From Parabacteroides sp. (GTDB taxonomy: Bacteria > Bacteroidota > Bacteroidia > Bacteroidales > Tannerellaceae), in contig JAFUOJ010000021.1 in assembly GCA_017481945.1 (NCBI GenBank), positions 124,001-188,000 of the forward strand: a stretch of 64,000 nt of DNA, read 5' to 3'. Under the pieces are notes generated by a model, which was not told where the DNA came from, made no database searches, and saw only the letters and a program-made list of their open reading frames with translations. The translations under genes were made by a program, and so were the position numbers. Shown here in pieces: positions 18,279-26,924 of this stretch (positions are counted from its first letter, which is position 1; the number at the start of each line of letters is the position of its first letter).

Positions 18279-20393
18279 TTACTTCTTCAACCATTTATCC
18301 AACCATTCAAAGAAAGTACGTTGCCAAAGTACTCCATTCTGAGGTTTCAATACCCAATGATTTTCATCCGGATAAATTAATAATTCTGCAGGGATATCAC
18401 GAAGAACAGCAGAATTAAACGCTGCCATTCCTTGATTTGCTAAGATACGATAATCCTTTTCACCATGAATACAAAGAATCGGAGTATCCCATTTATCTAC
18501 AAAACGATGTGGGGAATTAGCAAACGTACGCTGTGCTACTGCATTCTGTTTTTCCCAATAAGCGCCACCCATATCCCAGTTGGCAAACCACATCTCTTCT
18601 GTTTCCAAATACTGCATTTCCATATTAAAGATACCATCATGTGCAATAAAAGCTTTGAAACGTTTATCATGATGACCTGCTAACCAATATACAGAGAAAC
18701 CACCGAAGCTTGCACCAACACAACCTAAACGGTCTTTATCAACAAATGGTTCTTTTGCCATTTCGTCTATTGCAGTCAAGTAATCTTTCATACATTGACC
18801 ACCATAATCTCCACTGATCTGTTCGTTCCACTCCATACCAAAACCAGGAAGACCACGACGGTTTGGAGCTACCACAATATAATCATTAGCAGCCATAATC
18901 TGCATATTCCAACGATAAGACCAGAACTGACTGACCGGACTCTGTGGTCCTCCTTCGCAGAACAATAATGTAGGATATTTCTTATTCGGGTCGAAATGAG
19001 GAGGATAAATCACCCATGTAAGCATTTGCTTACCATCGGTTGTCTTCATCCAACGACCTTCTACTTTACCCATAGTCAACTGATCATAAATATGTTTATT
19101 CTCATTTGTCAACTGAGTTACCTTATTATTATCAGACAAATCAATTGTATAAATTTCATCACCCATACTGAAAGAATGACGTTTAGCAATCAACTTGTTT
19201 TCACCCAATAGCGAGACACTTGCATAGTCATGCATACCTGATGTCAACGCAGTAATTTTATTACCTGCAGTCAAGTCAATCTTATACATCTGGGCTTCTC
19301 CATGCCATACACCTGTAAAATAAAGAGACTTAGCGTCCGTACTCCAAACGAAGGCGTCCACATTGGAATCGAAATCTTTGCTAACGAAAGTCTTTTCACC
19401 TGTTTCTAAGTTCATTACCATCAAACGATTCTGGTCTGATTCATAACCATCTCGCTCCATACTTAACCAAGCTATTGACTTTCCATCCGGCGAATACTGC
19501 GGATTAGTATCATACCCCATGATTCCTTCGCTGATATTTACCGTCTGCTTCGTCTTCAAATCATATACATAAATATCAGAGTTAGTTGACAACGCATAAG
19601 CTTTACCTGTTTTCTTACGACAAGTATAAGCTACCTTATCAGAAGTTGTATTCCATGCCAATTGTTCAATACCACCAAAAGGTTTCATAGGACTCTCATA
19701 CGGCTCACCCTCCAAAATATCAACTGGATTACTTACTGCATTACCATCAAAGTCTGCAACAAACGGATGTGGAGCTGTTGTTCCCCACTCGTCCCAATGT
19801 TTATACATCAAATCCGTAACAATGATACCGGTTGTTTTATCCAAATCCGGATACTTATCAACTGTACTCTTAACCGTCTTTACCTGAGAAATCAATAAAA
19901 CTTTCTTTTCATCTGGAGAAAAAGCAAATCCCTCAACATCACCCTCATAATTAGAAAGCTGTTTGCGTCCTGTTCCGTCCGGGTTCATTTCCCAAAGCTG
20001 ACTACTGCCACTGGCACCACAAAGGAAAGCAATCTTTGTCCCCCCCTTAATCCATACAGCTTCATTTTCAGAATAAGGAGTATTCGTAATCTGTTTATTA
20101 TCCGTACCATCTGCATTCATAACAAACACTTCACGATTGCTCTTATTTTCCGGTACACTATAATAAGCGACTGTGTACACCACTTTCTTCCCGTCTGGTG
20201 AAACATGAAGCCCACCAATACGTCCCATAGCCCACAACGCCTCCGGCGTCATTCGTCCTCCTTTGATTTGAATGTCCGAACGTCCAATCAGATTGTCAGC
20301 CTTTCCATTTGCATTCATACTTGCGTCATTGTTACTACAAGCACCCAATAATAAGGATGTTGCCATAACCATTGTTCCGATAGATTTATTCAT
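18279..20393 (-). CDS. S9-family prolyl-oligopeptidase-like lipoprotein
   Basis: An exported serine peptidase of the dipeptidyl peptidase IV / acylaminoacyl peptidase type. The signal peptide ends at LLLGAC, so it is a lipoprotein in the cell envelope. A beta-propeller with repeated SPDGKK-like blades (WD40-like TolB motifs) spans about residues 60-440. The C-terminal alpha/beta-hydrolase has the nucleophile in GCVGASFGGFS, an Asp near HGEKDYR and the catalytic His in PDENHWV. An upstream in-frame ATG at 20423 exists, but a TACTTTCG -7-like sequence lies there; the ATG at 20393 starts the signal peptide directly (MNKSIGTMVM) and is preferred. It probably trims peptides in the periplasm for nutrition. 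Confidence 0.9.
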   Translation of the reverse strand: MNKSIGTMVMATSLLLGACSNNDASMNANGKADNLIGRSDIQIKGGRMTPEALWAMGRIGGLHVSPDGKKVVYTVAYYSVPENKSNREVFVMNADGTDNKQITNTPYSENEAVWIKGGTKIAFLCGASGSSQLWEMNPDGTGRKQLSNYEGDVEGFAFSPDEKKVLLISQVKTVKSTVDKYPDLDKTTGIIVTDLMYKHWDEWGTTAPHPFVADFDGNAVSNPVDILEGEPYESPMKPFGGIEQLAWNTTSDKVAYTCRKKTGKAYALSTNSDIYVYDLKTKQTVNISEGIMGYDTNPQYSPDGKSIAWLSMERDGYESDQNRLMVMNLETGEKTFVSKDFDSNVDAFVWSTDAKSLYFTGVWHGEAQMYKIDLTAGNKITALTSGMHDYASVSLLGENKLIAKRHSFSMGDEIYTIDLSDNNKVTQLTNENKHIYDQLTMGKVEGRWMKTTDGKQMLTWVIYPPHFDPNKKYPTLLFCEGGPQSPVSQFWSYRWNMQIMAANDYIVVAPNRRGLPGFGMEWNEQISGDYGGQCMKDYLTAIDEMAKEPFVDKDRLGCVGASFGGFSVYWLAGHHDKRFKAFIAHDGIFNMEMQYLETEEMWFANWDMGGAYWEKQNAVAQRTFANSPHRFVDKWDTPILCIHGEKDYRILANQGMAAFNSAVLRDIPAELLIYPDENHWVLKPQNGVLWQRTFFEWLDKWLKK

Positions 20394-20444
20394 ATAGTTT
20401 ACAATATATTGTGTTTTGGGCACGAAAGTACAAAATATAATTTA

Positions 20445-20452
20445 TATCTTTG
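20445..20452 (+). promoter_or_regulatory. -7 element of the SPOR gene
   Basis: TATCTTTG, 26 bases before the ATG at 20479, in the divergent region shared with the S9 peptidase gene. Confidence 0.6.
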
Positions 20453-20478
20453 CCGCATAAATTTAAGAACTGAATAGT

Positions 20479-20964
20479 ATGAATAAGATTTGGTTATTTG
20501 GAGCCTCTTTATGTATGATTTTGTCTTTAGGTTCTTGTAAGCCTAAACAGAGTGCATATAAGGCAGCTTACGAACAAGCAAAGGAAAAAGAAACAACAGC
20601 TCCGGTTGAAGTTGTTGAAGAAGAAGTAGTAGAAGAAGTAACTCCGGTTTCTAAACCTAGAACTTCCAACGTTAGCACACGTGCCGAAAGAATTAATGCC
20701 GCACAAGGAGAAGACGCAAGCCGATTAAAACGTTACAGTGTCGTTATTGGTAGTTTTAAGAATAAAACAAACGCTTACGCATTGAAAGAACGTATGCAAA
20801 ACGCGGGTTATAACGCTGTATTAGGAGAAAACGAACAAGGAATGTTACGTGTAATTGTTGCCAGCTTCAATGATAAAGCAGACGCAGCAGACAGTCGTGA
20901 CGCTATCAAAGCAAAATATGCACCAAACTTCCAAGACGCTTGGATTTTGGAAAGACAATATTAA
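20479..20964 (+). CDS. SPOR-domain lipoprotein
   Basis: A 161-residue envelope protein. The lipobox is LGSC (Cys 20). A Glu/Val-rich linker (about 40-60) precedes a C-terminal SPOR domain (about 88-158: YSVVIGSFKNKTNAYALKER, then LRVIVASFNDKADAADSR). SPOR domains bind septal peptidoglycan lacking stem peptides. In Bacteroidetes, small SPOR lipoproteins of this kind are common single-gene units. It probably takes part in cell division or envelope maintenance. Confidence 0.9.
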   Translation: MNKIWLFGASLCMILSLGSCKPKQSAYKAAYEQAKEKETTAPVEVVEEEVVEEVTPVSKPRTSNVSTRAERINAAQGEDASRLKRYSVVIGSFKNKTNAYALKERMQNAGYNAVLGENEQGMLRVIVASFNDKADAADSRDAIKAKYAPNFQDAWILERQY

Positions 20965-20980
20965 TAGTATAGTTCTATAG

Positions 20981-21023
20981 CAAGAAAGGCCAGTCTTAAT
21001 CTTTTAAGACTGGCCTTTCTTGT
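20981..21023 (+). terminator. Terminator after the SPOR gene
   Basis: AAGAAAGGCCAGTCTTAA pairs with TTAAGACTGGCCTTTCTT around a four-base loop; the repeat can act on both strands. Confidence 0.88.
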
Positions 21024-21079
21024 TACATATATATATTATCTGAAAATCTTTATTCGATTTGGATTTACTAAGATCTATT

Positions 21080-21149
21080 GTTTCAAAAAGTTTCAGCTCA
21101 TGAAACTCAAAGTTTCAACTGTGAAACCAAAAGTTTCATGGGCTGAAAC
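21080..21149. repeat. Periodic palindrome array A (word GTTTCA/TGAAAC)
   Basis: Seven copies of a six-base word begin at 21080, 21090, 21101, 21112, 21122, 21133 and 21144. The orientations are GTTTCA, GTTTCA, TGAAAC, GTTTCA, TGAAAC, GTTTCA, TGAAAC. Steps are 10, 11, 11, 10, 11 and 11, close to one helical turn, so all words face the same side of the DNA. As inverted pairs the period is 21-22. The array lies between the SPOR terminator and a decayed gene. Confidence 0.85.
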
Positions 21150-21171
21150 TCTCTAACAGTTCAACAATAAA

Positions 21172-21390
21172 CTAATCCAACAATATCACTTTCGCTTTTT
21201 GATTATCCATTCCCGGCATTGTTATTCCAACAGGTGCTCCTATATAAGTAGGGTCACAAATAATATATTTTCGGTTATTAAGCGCGACATAGTCACCTGT
21301 TACTTGCTCTGTAAAACAAACAGCTGTAGCCAAATGTCCCGGATAATACACTAATAGGACTTTTAGTCCCAACAAATATAATTGAAACAA
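21172..21390 (-). pseudogene. Truncated transglutaminase-like protein remnant
   Basis: A frame of 72 codons that begins mid-domain. YYPGHLATAVCF followed by GDYVAL, KYIICDPTYIGAPVG and TMPGMDN matches the C-terminal half of a transglutaminase-like exported protein. The His in GHLATAV and the Asp in CDPTY are the expected catalytic pair, while the Cys-containing N-terminal half is missing. It sits directly downstream of the 339-residue lipoprotein gene, which ends 19 bases away. I read this as a deletion remnant, not a functional small gene. The family assignment is from memory of related Bacteroides proteins. Confidence 0.6.
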
Positions 21391-21409
21391 ATTTACAAAA
21401 AATCAAAAA

Positions 21410-22429
21410 TCAATTGATCTCTATCGTTTCTCCTACTTCAACTTCTTTATCTTCCAATACAACATTCACTTTACTAGAAAGTTCATTTCCTGTATCAACC
21501 TCGCTTTCATCCAATTTAAAAGAAACCGTTGTCATTTTACAACGAGGGAATGACAGACTTTTGTTATAAACAGTTTCTTCCACTTTTCCATCTGAATGAA
21601 TATGAACTATTTTTAAATCAAATGAATGTGAAAAAGTATATCCGATATAGGAAATTTTTTCAAAACGCCATATAGTCGATAAAGAGGAAGTCTCATAATC
21701 TCCATAAGAAAATATTTCTTCTAAAAGGATCTGTGTTTCTGTACTCGGTTGAACAACAAACGAAGTTGCAACATTTGAATTAAAAACATTTAAAGAGACT
21801 TTCAATGTTCCTTCCTTAAAAGGCTGTACTATTAATTTAGCACCAAATACCATACGTAACATCTCAATAGTAACATTTTCCTTTCCCGCTGGTTCAAAAT
21901 CTTGCACCTCACCATAATAACGATCAATAGTAGGATGACTATAATCAATACCATATTTATTATTAAGATTAGCATCCCCACTTTCTAAAAAAGACAAGTA
22001 TTTACTATCTGAATAAATAAATGTATTATTTAAATAACCTCTAAAAGGCAATCCATAGTGCATATAAACATCGTTTTCTCCTTGACTATGATAAATATCG
22101 TCTTTTCCCTTAATCACACAAGTTGATACAAACTTATACATATATCCATCTTTTAATGTAATCTTTAAATCACTGATATCATCAAACAGTCCATAAGCAT
22201 AATGAGTATAACTGTCATTTGTTGTTTTTCGAGCATATACTTGAATTCCATACAAGTCATCTCCACTTGCTTTACTTAAAGGAACTTGTGTCACATCAAG
22301 TATTTCTCCTGCCACTCCAATAGAAACTACATACTCTTTGTTGTTTTCTATTATTTCAATTTCATCTGTAATAGAGTTACAACTTACTAAACACAGGAAC
22401 ATTAATAATAAAACTGTAATCCGTTTCAT
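21410..22429 (-). CDS. Lipoprotein of unknown function
   Basis: A 339-residue predicted lipoprotein: MKRITVLLLMFLCLVSC with the lipid-bearing Cys at 17. The mature part is rich in beta strands, Tyr and Asp. LYGIQVYAR near residue 60, repeated polar Y-x-F strands and a C-terminal SFPRCKMTTVSFKL segment recall fimbrillin-like or surface lipoproteins of Bacteroidales. I cannot assign a family with confidence. It is followed on the same strand by a decayed transglutaminase-like gene, so the pair may once have been an operon. Confidence 0.65.
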   Translation of the reverse strand: MKRITVLLLMFLCLVSCNSITDEIEIIENNKEYVVSIGVAGEILDVTQVPLSKASGDDLYGIQVYARKTTNDSYTHYAYGLFDDISDLKITLKDGYMYKFVSTCVIKGKDDIYHSQGENDVYMHYGLPFRGYLNNTFIYSDSKYLSFLESGDANLNNKYGIDYSHPTIDRYYGEVQDFEPAGKENVTIEMLRMVFGAKLIVQPFKEGTLKVSLNVFNSNVATSFVVQPSTETQILLEEIFSYGDYETSSLSTIWRFEKISYIGYTFSHSFDLKIVHIHSDGKVEETVYNKSLSFPRCKMTTVSFKLDESEVDTGNELSSKVNVVLEDKEVEVGETIEIN

Positions 22430-22477
22430 ACAATTATAAATTTAGTGAGCCTATAAGTCCCCAAAGTCAGCTGTGAA

Positions 22478-22730
22478 TAAAAAAAGAAAAGCGTGAGACT
22501 TGTTCTGTTCATCGAAAACAGGCATCGCCAAACGCCTCACAGAAATGAACGAAGAAACAATATTCTCACGCTGTATGTTTATGTATAGGTACAGCAATTG
22601 CATACCAAGTACATATACAACACAGATGAGCGTTGCATTGTCCTCATCCTTCTGTTTTGAAATTGGCGATTTCGTTTTCAGGATAAAGCAAAAAACGCTT
22701 TCTAAAAAGTCTAGCTATTTCTCCTGCTAG
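22478..22730 (-). ncRNA. Candidate structured small RNA, about 250 nt
   Basis: A promoter-like TACTTTTG (22737-22744, minus strand) is followed by a non-coding stretch full of hairpins. These are TCTAGC/GCTAGA (22712-22733), AAAGC/GCTTT (22684-22703), GATGAG/CTCATC (22625-22650) and TGTATA-GTAC/GTAC-TATACA (22582-22619). A long rod follows: AGCGTGAG (22565-22572) pairs with CTCACGCT (22490-22497), and inside it GTTCAT/ATGAAC and AGGC/GCCT. The rod ends in TTTTCTTTTTTT, a terminator. No convincing frame exists on either strand. It is not tmRNA, RNase P or SRP RNA by their conserved cores. I cannot name it; a 6S-like RNA or another Bacteroidales RNA is possible. Confidence 0.55.
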
Positions 22731-22736
22731 ATTTCG

Positions 22737-22744
22737 CAAAAGTA
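22737..22744 (-). promoter_or_regulatory. -7 element of the 22.5-kb small RNA
   Basis: The minus strand reads TACTTTTG about 8 bases before the inferred 5' end. Confidence 0.5.
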
Positions 22745-22974
22745 CGCTTTCTTTTTAACAATGCAACGCTATCTGAGAATATTATTTCTTCAAAAATCCT
22801 GTTTTTCTATTTATTTTGAATAAACGAATATAAGAACTATAACCGTAGGAACAAATCTATAGATAAATGTTTTTTCTTTTTATAGGGAACTCATACTTCG
22901 TTTTGGTTTCTGTTTAAAGTTTTTTCTATCAAATTTCAACTTTTCCTTAAAAAAACACTTGCATTTGAAAAATA

Positions 22975-23277
22975 ATGTGTAATATTGCCACCGCAAAAAA
23001 TAAAAACACAAACAGCATTACAAATGACATTTACAGGTTTCACATATCATACCTGGACATTTACAATGACCCCCTGGGGGGTGTAGTTTATTCAATCATA
23101 ACAAGGGCAGCGACCACGTCCTGCATTGTTGCAATTTTATTATTGCATTCTATTTTTCAATCAATAAAACATAATTTAAGTAGTAAACAACTGACATATA
23201 CAAGTTGAGCAGATAAGTTGATTCTATTCAAACAGCGAAATATACTTGTTAATTGTCAACTAAATAAATCCATATCA
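22975..23277 (+). promoter_or_regulatory. Long thrA leader with repeats, hairpins and a possible attenuator
   Basis: The roughly 300 bases before thrA contain a direct repeat GACATTTACA at 23026 and 23056, exactly 30 bases apart. They also contain an inverted repeat ACAGGT/ACCTGG (23033/23051) and a GC dyad at 23069-23082 (ACCCC..GGGGT). A hairpin TGCAAT/ATTGCA (23130-23147) is followed by TTCTATTTTT. An open frame from 22975 to 23208 runs through Thr, Ile and Asn codons and then reads IITRAATTS just before the T-rich hairpin. This is consistent with ribosome-mediated attenuation by threonine or isoleucine, but the frame is long (77 codons) for a leader peptide and the start is uncertain. Confidence 0.45.
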
Positions 23278-25716
23278 ATGAAAGTCTTAAAGTTTGGGGG
23301 AACATCTGTTGGTTCTGTAGAAGGTATTTTAAGCGTAAAAAAGATTGTAGAGGCTATTGAAGAGCCTGTAGTAGTTGTTGTATCTGCCTTGGGAGGTATT
23401 ACAGATAAATTATTGAAAACAGCTTCTATGGCTGCCAATGGAGAGGTTGGGTATGAAAAAGAATATTCTGAGATTGTTACTCGTCATTTAGATATTATAC
23501 AAGGGGTTATTCCTGATAAAGTTCAACGAAATGAGGTTGAAAAACAGGTAATGGAACTGTTAGATGAACTTGAGAATATTTATCGAGGAGTTTATTTGAT
23601 CAATGACTTATCCATTAAAACTTCAGATACAATTGTCAGCTATGGAGAACGTATCTCTTCTTTAATCATATCAAATGTAATAGCTGAAGCTAAATTATTT
23701 GACGCACGTAAATTCATCAAAACAGTTCAACAATTCAATAAACATCTTGTTGACTTTGAAAAAACAAATAAATTAATAGAAGAGACGTTCAATCCACTCC
23801 CTAAAGTATCTTTGGTTCCAGGATTTATTTCTTCCAATGAAGAGGGACTTGTCACAAACTTAGGACGTGGTGGTTCTGACTATACAGCTTCAATTTTAGC
23901 AACAGCATTGAATGCGCGCAGGTTGGAAATCTGGACAGATGTTGATGGATTTATGACAGCAGATCCGCGTGTCATTAGTTCGGCTTATGTCATTGATAGA
24001 CTAACATTCACAGAAGCAATGGAGTTATGTAACTTCGGAGCTAAAGTGATTTATCCACCAACAATTTATCCGGTTTATCACAAGAACATTCCTATTCGTA
24101 TATTAAATACTTTTAATCCAACGGCACGTGGAACTTATATATCTAAAGATAAAGTCAAATACGAAGGTAAAGCTTTGATTAAAGGAATCTCATCTATTAA
24201 CGATACCTGCTTGATTACTGTACATGGATTAGGTATGGTTGGAGTTATTGGGGTAAACCACCGTATCTTTAAGACATTGGCAAAAAATGGTATCAGCGTG
24301 TTTATGGTATCCCAAGCTAGTTCTGAAAACAATACAACTTTTGCTGTTCGTAATGCAGATGCAGATTTGGCAGTTAAGGTTTTAGACGAAGAATTTGCAT
24401 TAGAAAGAGCACAAGGGGATATGAACGATACTGTAGCTGAAAAAGATTTAGCAACTGTTGCTATCGTTGGTGAAAATATGAAACGTACACCCGGTATTGC
24501 AGGTAAACTATTCGGGTCATTAGGTCGAGCTGGTATCAGCGTTATCGCTTGTGCACAAGGTGCTTCAGAGACAAATATTTCGTTTGTCATTAAACTGAAA
24601 TATTTAAAGAAAGCCTTAAATACACTTCATGATTCTTTCTTTCTTTCCGAATATAAAGTGATGAATCTATTCATTGCAGGTGTAGGAACCGTTGGCGGAA
24701 ACCTTTTGGAACAAATCCGTATCCAACAGCCCAAATTAATGCAACAAAATGGATTAAAAATAAATGTAGTTGGAGTTGCCAACAGTAAGCACGCTCTTTT
24801 CTGTCGAGAAGGTTTGAATTTAGAGACCTGTATTGAAGAATTAAAAAAGAATGGAGAACCCAGTTCACCTGAACATCTAAGAGACGAAATTCTTAAGATG
24901 AACATCTTTAACTCGGTATTCGTAGACTGTACAGCTAATCAGTCAATAGCAGAACTTTACGAACCATTATTGAATGGCAACGTTTCAGTAGTCGCAGCAA
25001 ATAAGATTGCAGCTTCTTCTTCTTACGACAACTATATCAAATTAAAAGAAGTAGCTCGTCATCGGGGTATTAAATTCTTATTTGAAACCAATGTCGGTGC
25101 AGGATTACCTATTATTAATACGATGAACAATCTGATTAATAGTGGCGACCATATTTCAAAGTTAGAAGCAGTTCTTTCCGGTACGTTAAACTATATATTC
25201 AATACGTTAAGTGCAGATGTTCCTTTCAGTAGAGCGATTCAAATGGCAAAAGAAGAAGGGTATTCAGAGCCAGATCCACGTATTGATTTAAGTGGAAAAG
25301 ATGTTATTCGCAAATTAGTTATTTTAGCTCGTGAAGCTGGATATATCGTTGAGCAAGATGATGTAAAACGAAATCTGTTTGTTCCAAATAAATACTTCGA
25401 GGGTTCTTTAGATGACTTCTGGCAGAACATTCACGAATTAGATGAAGAATTTGAACAGAAACGTCAGCAATTAGCCGCTGAAAACAAACGTCTTCGCTTT
25501 GTTGCCAAGATGGAAAACGGTATTTGTGAAGTGGGTTTACAAGAGGTAGACGCACATCATCCGTTCTATGAACTGGAAGGTAGTAACAACATCATCATGA
25601 TTACGACAGAACGTTACCATGAATATCCTATGATCATAAAAGGATACGGAGCAGGAGCAGATGTAACAGCAGCAGGTGTTTTTGCTGATATTATCTCAAT
25701 TGCGAACATTAGATAA
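23278..25716 (+). CDS. thrA: Bifunctional aspartokinase / homoserine dehydrogenase
   Basis: Carries out the first and third steps of the aspartate pathway to threonine. The aspartokinase domain (about 1-290) starts with KVLKFGGTSVGS, and FITSNEEG-type substrate segments follow (FISSNEEGLVTNLGRGGSDYT). Paired ACT domains (about 315-460) suit allosteric control by threonine. The homoserine dehydrogenase domain (about 465-812) has the NAD(P) loop GVGTVGGNLL, catalytic-region KIAASSSYD and GTLNYIF. An earlier in-frame start at 23218 adds 20 residues unlike the family; the ATG at 23278 begins the conserved strand. It leads an operon with the apgM-like gene (5 bases later) and thrC. Confidence 0.97.
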   Translation: MKVLKFGGTSVGSVEGILSVKKIVEAIEEPVVVVVSALGGITDKLLKTASMAANGEVGYEKEYSEIVTRHLDIIQGVIPDKVQRNEVEKQVMELLDELENIYRGVYLINDLSIKTSDTIVSYGERISSLIISNVIAEAKLFDARKFIKTVQQFNKHLVDFEKTNKLIEETFNPLPKVSLVPGFISSNEEGLVTNLGRGGSDYTASILATALNARRLEIWTDVDGFMTADPRVISSAYVIDRLTFTEAMELCNFGAKVIYPPTIYPVYHKNIPIRILNTFNPTARGTYISKDKVKYEGKALIKGISSINDTCLITVHGLGMVGVIGVNHRIFKTLAKNGISVFMVSQASSENNTTFAVRNADADLAVKVLDEEFALERAQGDMNDTVAEKDLATVAIVGENMKRTPGIAGKLFGSLGRAGISVIACAQGASETNISFVIKLKYLKKALNTLHDSFFLSEYKVMNLFIAGVGTVGGNLLEQIRIQQPKLMQQNGLKINVVGVANSKHALFCREGLNLETCIEELKKNGEPSSPEHLRDEILKMNIFNSVFVDCTANQSIAELYEPLLNGNVSVVAANKIAASSSYDNYIKLKEVARHRGIKFLFETNVGAGLPIINTMNNLINSGDHISKLEAVLSGTLNYIFNTLSADVPFSRAIQMAKEEGYSEPDPRIDLSGKDVIRKLVILAREAGYIVEQDDVKRNLFVPNKYFEGSLDDFWQNIHELDEEFEQKRQQLAAENKRLRFVAKMENGICEVGLQEVDAHHPFYELEGSNNIIMITTERYHEYPMIIKGYGAGADVTAAGVFADIISIANIR

Positions 25717-25721
25717 GGAGT

Positions 25722-26924
25722 ATGAAAACAATCATCATCTTAGGAGATGGAATGGCCGATGAACCGATTGAGGCTTTAGGCGGTAAAACGCCTTTACAAT
25801 ATGCTCATACTCCCTATATGGATAAACTCGCCACATTAGGTGTAACCGGACGTTTGAAAACTGTCGCTGACGGTTTTCATCCGGGAAGCGAGGTAGCCAA
25901 CATGGCTATTTTAGGTTATGATTTACCCACTGTCTATGAAGGAAGAGGTGTATTGGAAGCTGCCAGTATAGGTTACAACCTACAGCCGGGAGAAATGGCT
26001 ATGCGTTGTAATCTCATTTGTGTAGAAGGAGACATATTAAAAAATCACTCTGCCGGTCATATTACAACAGAAGAGGCGGATGAACTTATCCGTTTCTTAA
26101 ATGAGAAATTAGGTTCTGAACGCATACATTTCTATACAGGTGTCTCTTATCGTCATCTGTTAGTCATTAAAGGAGCTGATAAACGATTAGATTGTACACC
26201 TCCTCATGATGTACCTCTTCAACCGTTCCATCCGTTATTGATTAAACCGGAAGTAGCAGAGGCACAAGAGACTGCTGATTTATTAAATGAATTGATTCTT
26301 AAATCTCAAGAGATACTGGAAAGTCATCCTATCAATCAAAAGCGTATTGCAGCCGGTAAAGACCCAGCAAATAGTATTTGGCCTTGGTCACCCGGATACC
26401 GTCCTGCTATGCATACCCTACAAGAGATGTATGGTATCAAACAAGGAGCAGTTATTTCTGCAGTTGACTTAATCCGGGGTATCGGTGTTTATGCCGGATT
26501 AAAAGTCATTGATGTAAAAGGAGCTACCGGTTTATACGATACCAATTACGAAGGGAAAGCACAGGCTGCTCTCGAAGCACTCAAAACAAACGATTTTGTA
26601 TATCTTCATGTAGAGGCCAGCGATGAAGCCGGTCATGAGGGAGATGTCGATCTAAAAATTCAAACCATTGAGAATTTAGATAAACGTGCTATCGGTATTC
26701 TATTCGAAGAGTTACAAAAATGGGAAGAACCAGTCACAATAGCTGTGCTACCGGATCACCCTACTCCTTGTGCTGTTCGTACACATACCAATACGCCTAT
26801 CCCCTTTGTCATTTACAAACCGGGGCAACAACCCGACCCAGTGACTCGTTTTGATGAATACGCAGTACAGGAAGGAAAATACAGTATCTTAGAGAAAGAT
26901 GAATTTATAAAAGAATTATTATGA
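25722..26924 (+). CDS. ApgM-family protein, probable homoserine kinase (ThrB2-like)
   Basis: By sequence this is an alkaline-phosphatase-superfamily, cofactor-independent phosphoglycerate mutase of the archaeal ApgM type. Metal motifs are ILGDGMADEP at the N-terminus, HVEASDEAGHEGD near residue 297 and PDHPTPCAVRTHT near residue 345. It lies between thrA and thrC, five bases after the first and overlapping the second by four. No thrB of the GHMP family is present. Comparative genomics has proposed ApgM-like ThrB2 proteins as alternative homoserine kinases in Bacteroidetes; the context here supports that role. Mutase activity cannot be excluded. Length 400 is normal. Confidence 0.85.
   Translation: MKTIIILGDGMADEPIEALGGKTPLQYAHTPYMDKLATLGVTGRLKTVADGFHPGSEVANMAILGYDLPTVYEGRGVLEAASIGYNLQPGEMAMRCNLICVEGDILKNHSAGHITTEEADELIRFLNEKLGSERIHFYTGVSYRHLLVIKGADKRLDCTPPHDVPLQPFHPLLIKPEVAEAQETADLLNELILKSQEILESHPINQKRIAAGKDPANSIWPWSPGYRPAMHTLQEMYGIKQGAVISAVDLIRGIGVYAGLKVIDVKGATGLYDTNYEGKAQAALEALKTNDFVYLHVEASDEAGHEGDVDLKIQTIENLDKRAIGILFEELQKWEEPVTIAVLPDHPTPCAVRTHTNTPIPFVIYKPGQQPDPVTRFDEYAVQEGKYSILEKDEFIKELL

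Noticed and set aside
20981-21149. Insertion sequence ends at the SPOR terminator and array A
   Set aside because: There is no transposase frame, no matching terminal inverted repeats at a distance and no target duplication.
22500-22730. 76-codon plus-strand frame as a gene
   Set aside because: It is antisense to the candidate RNA, is rich in Cys and Ser without a recognisable pattern, and has no promoter on its strand.
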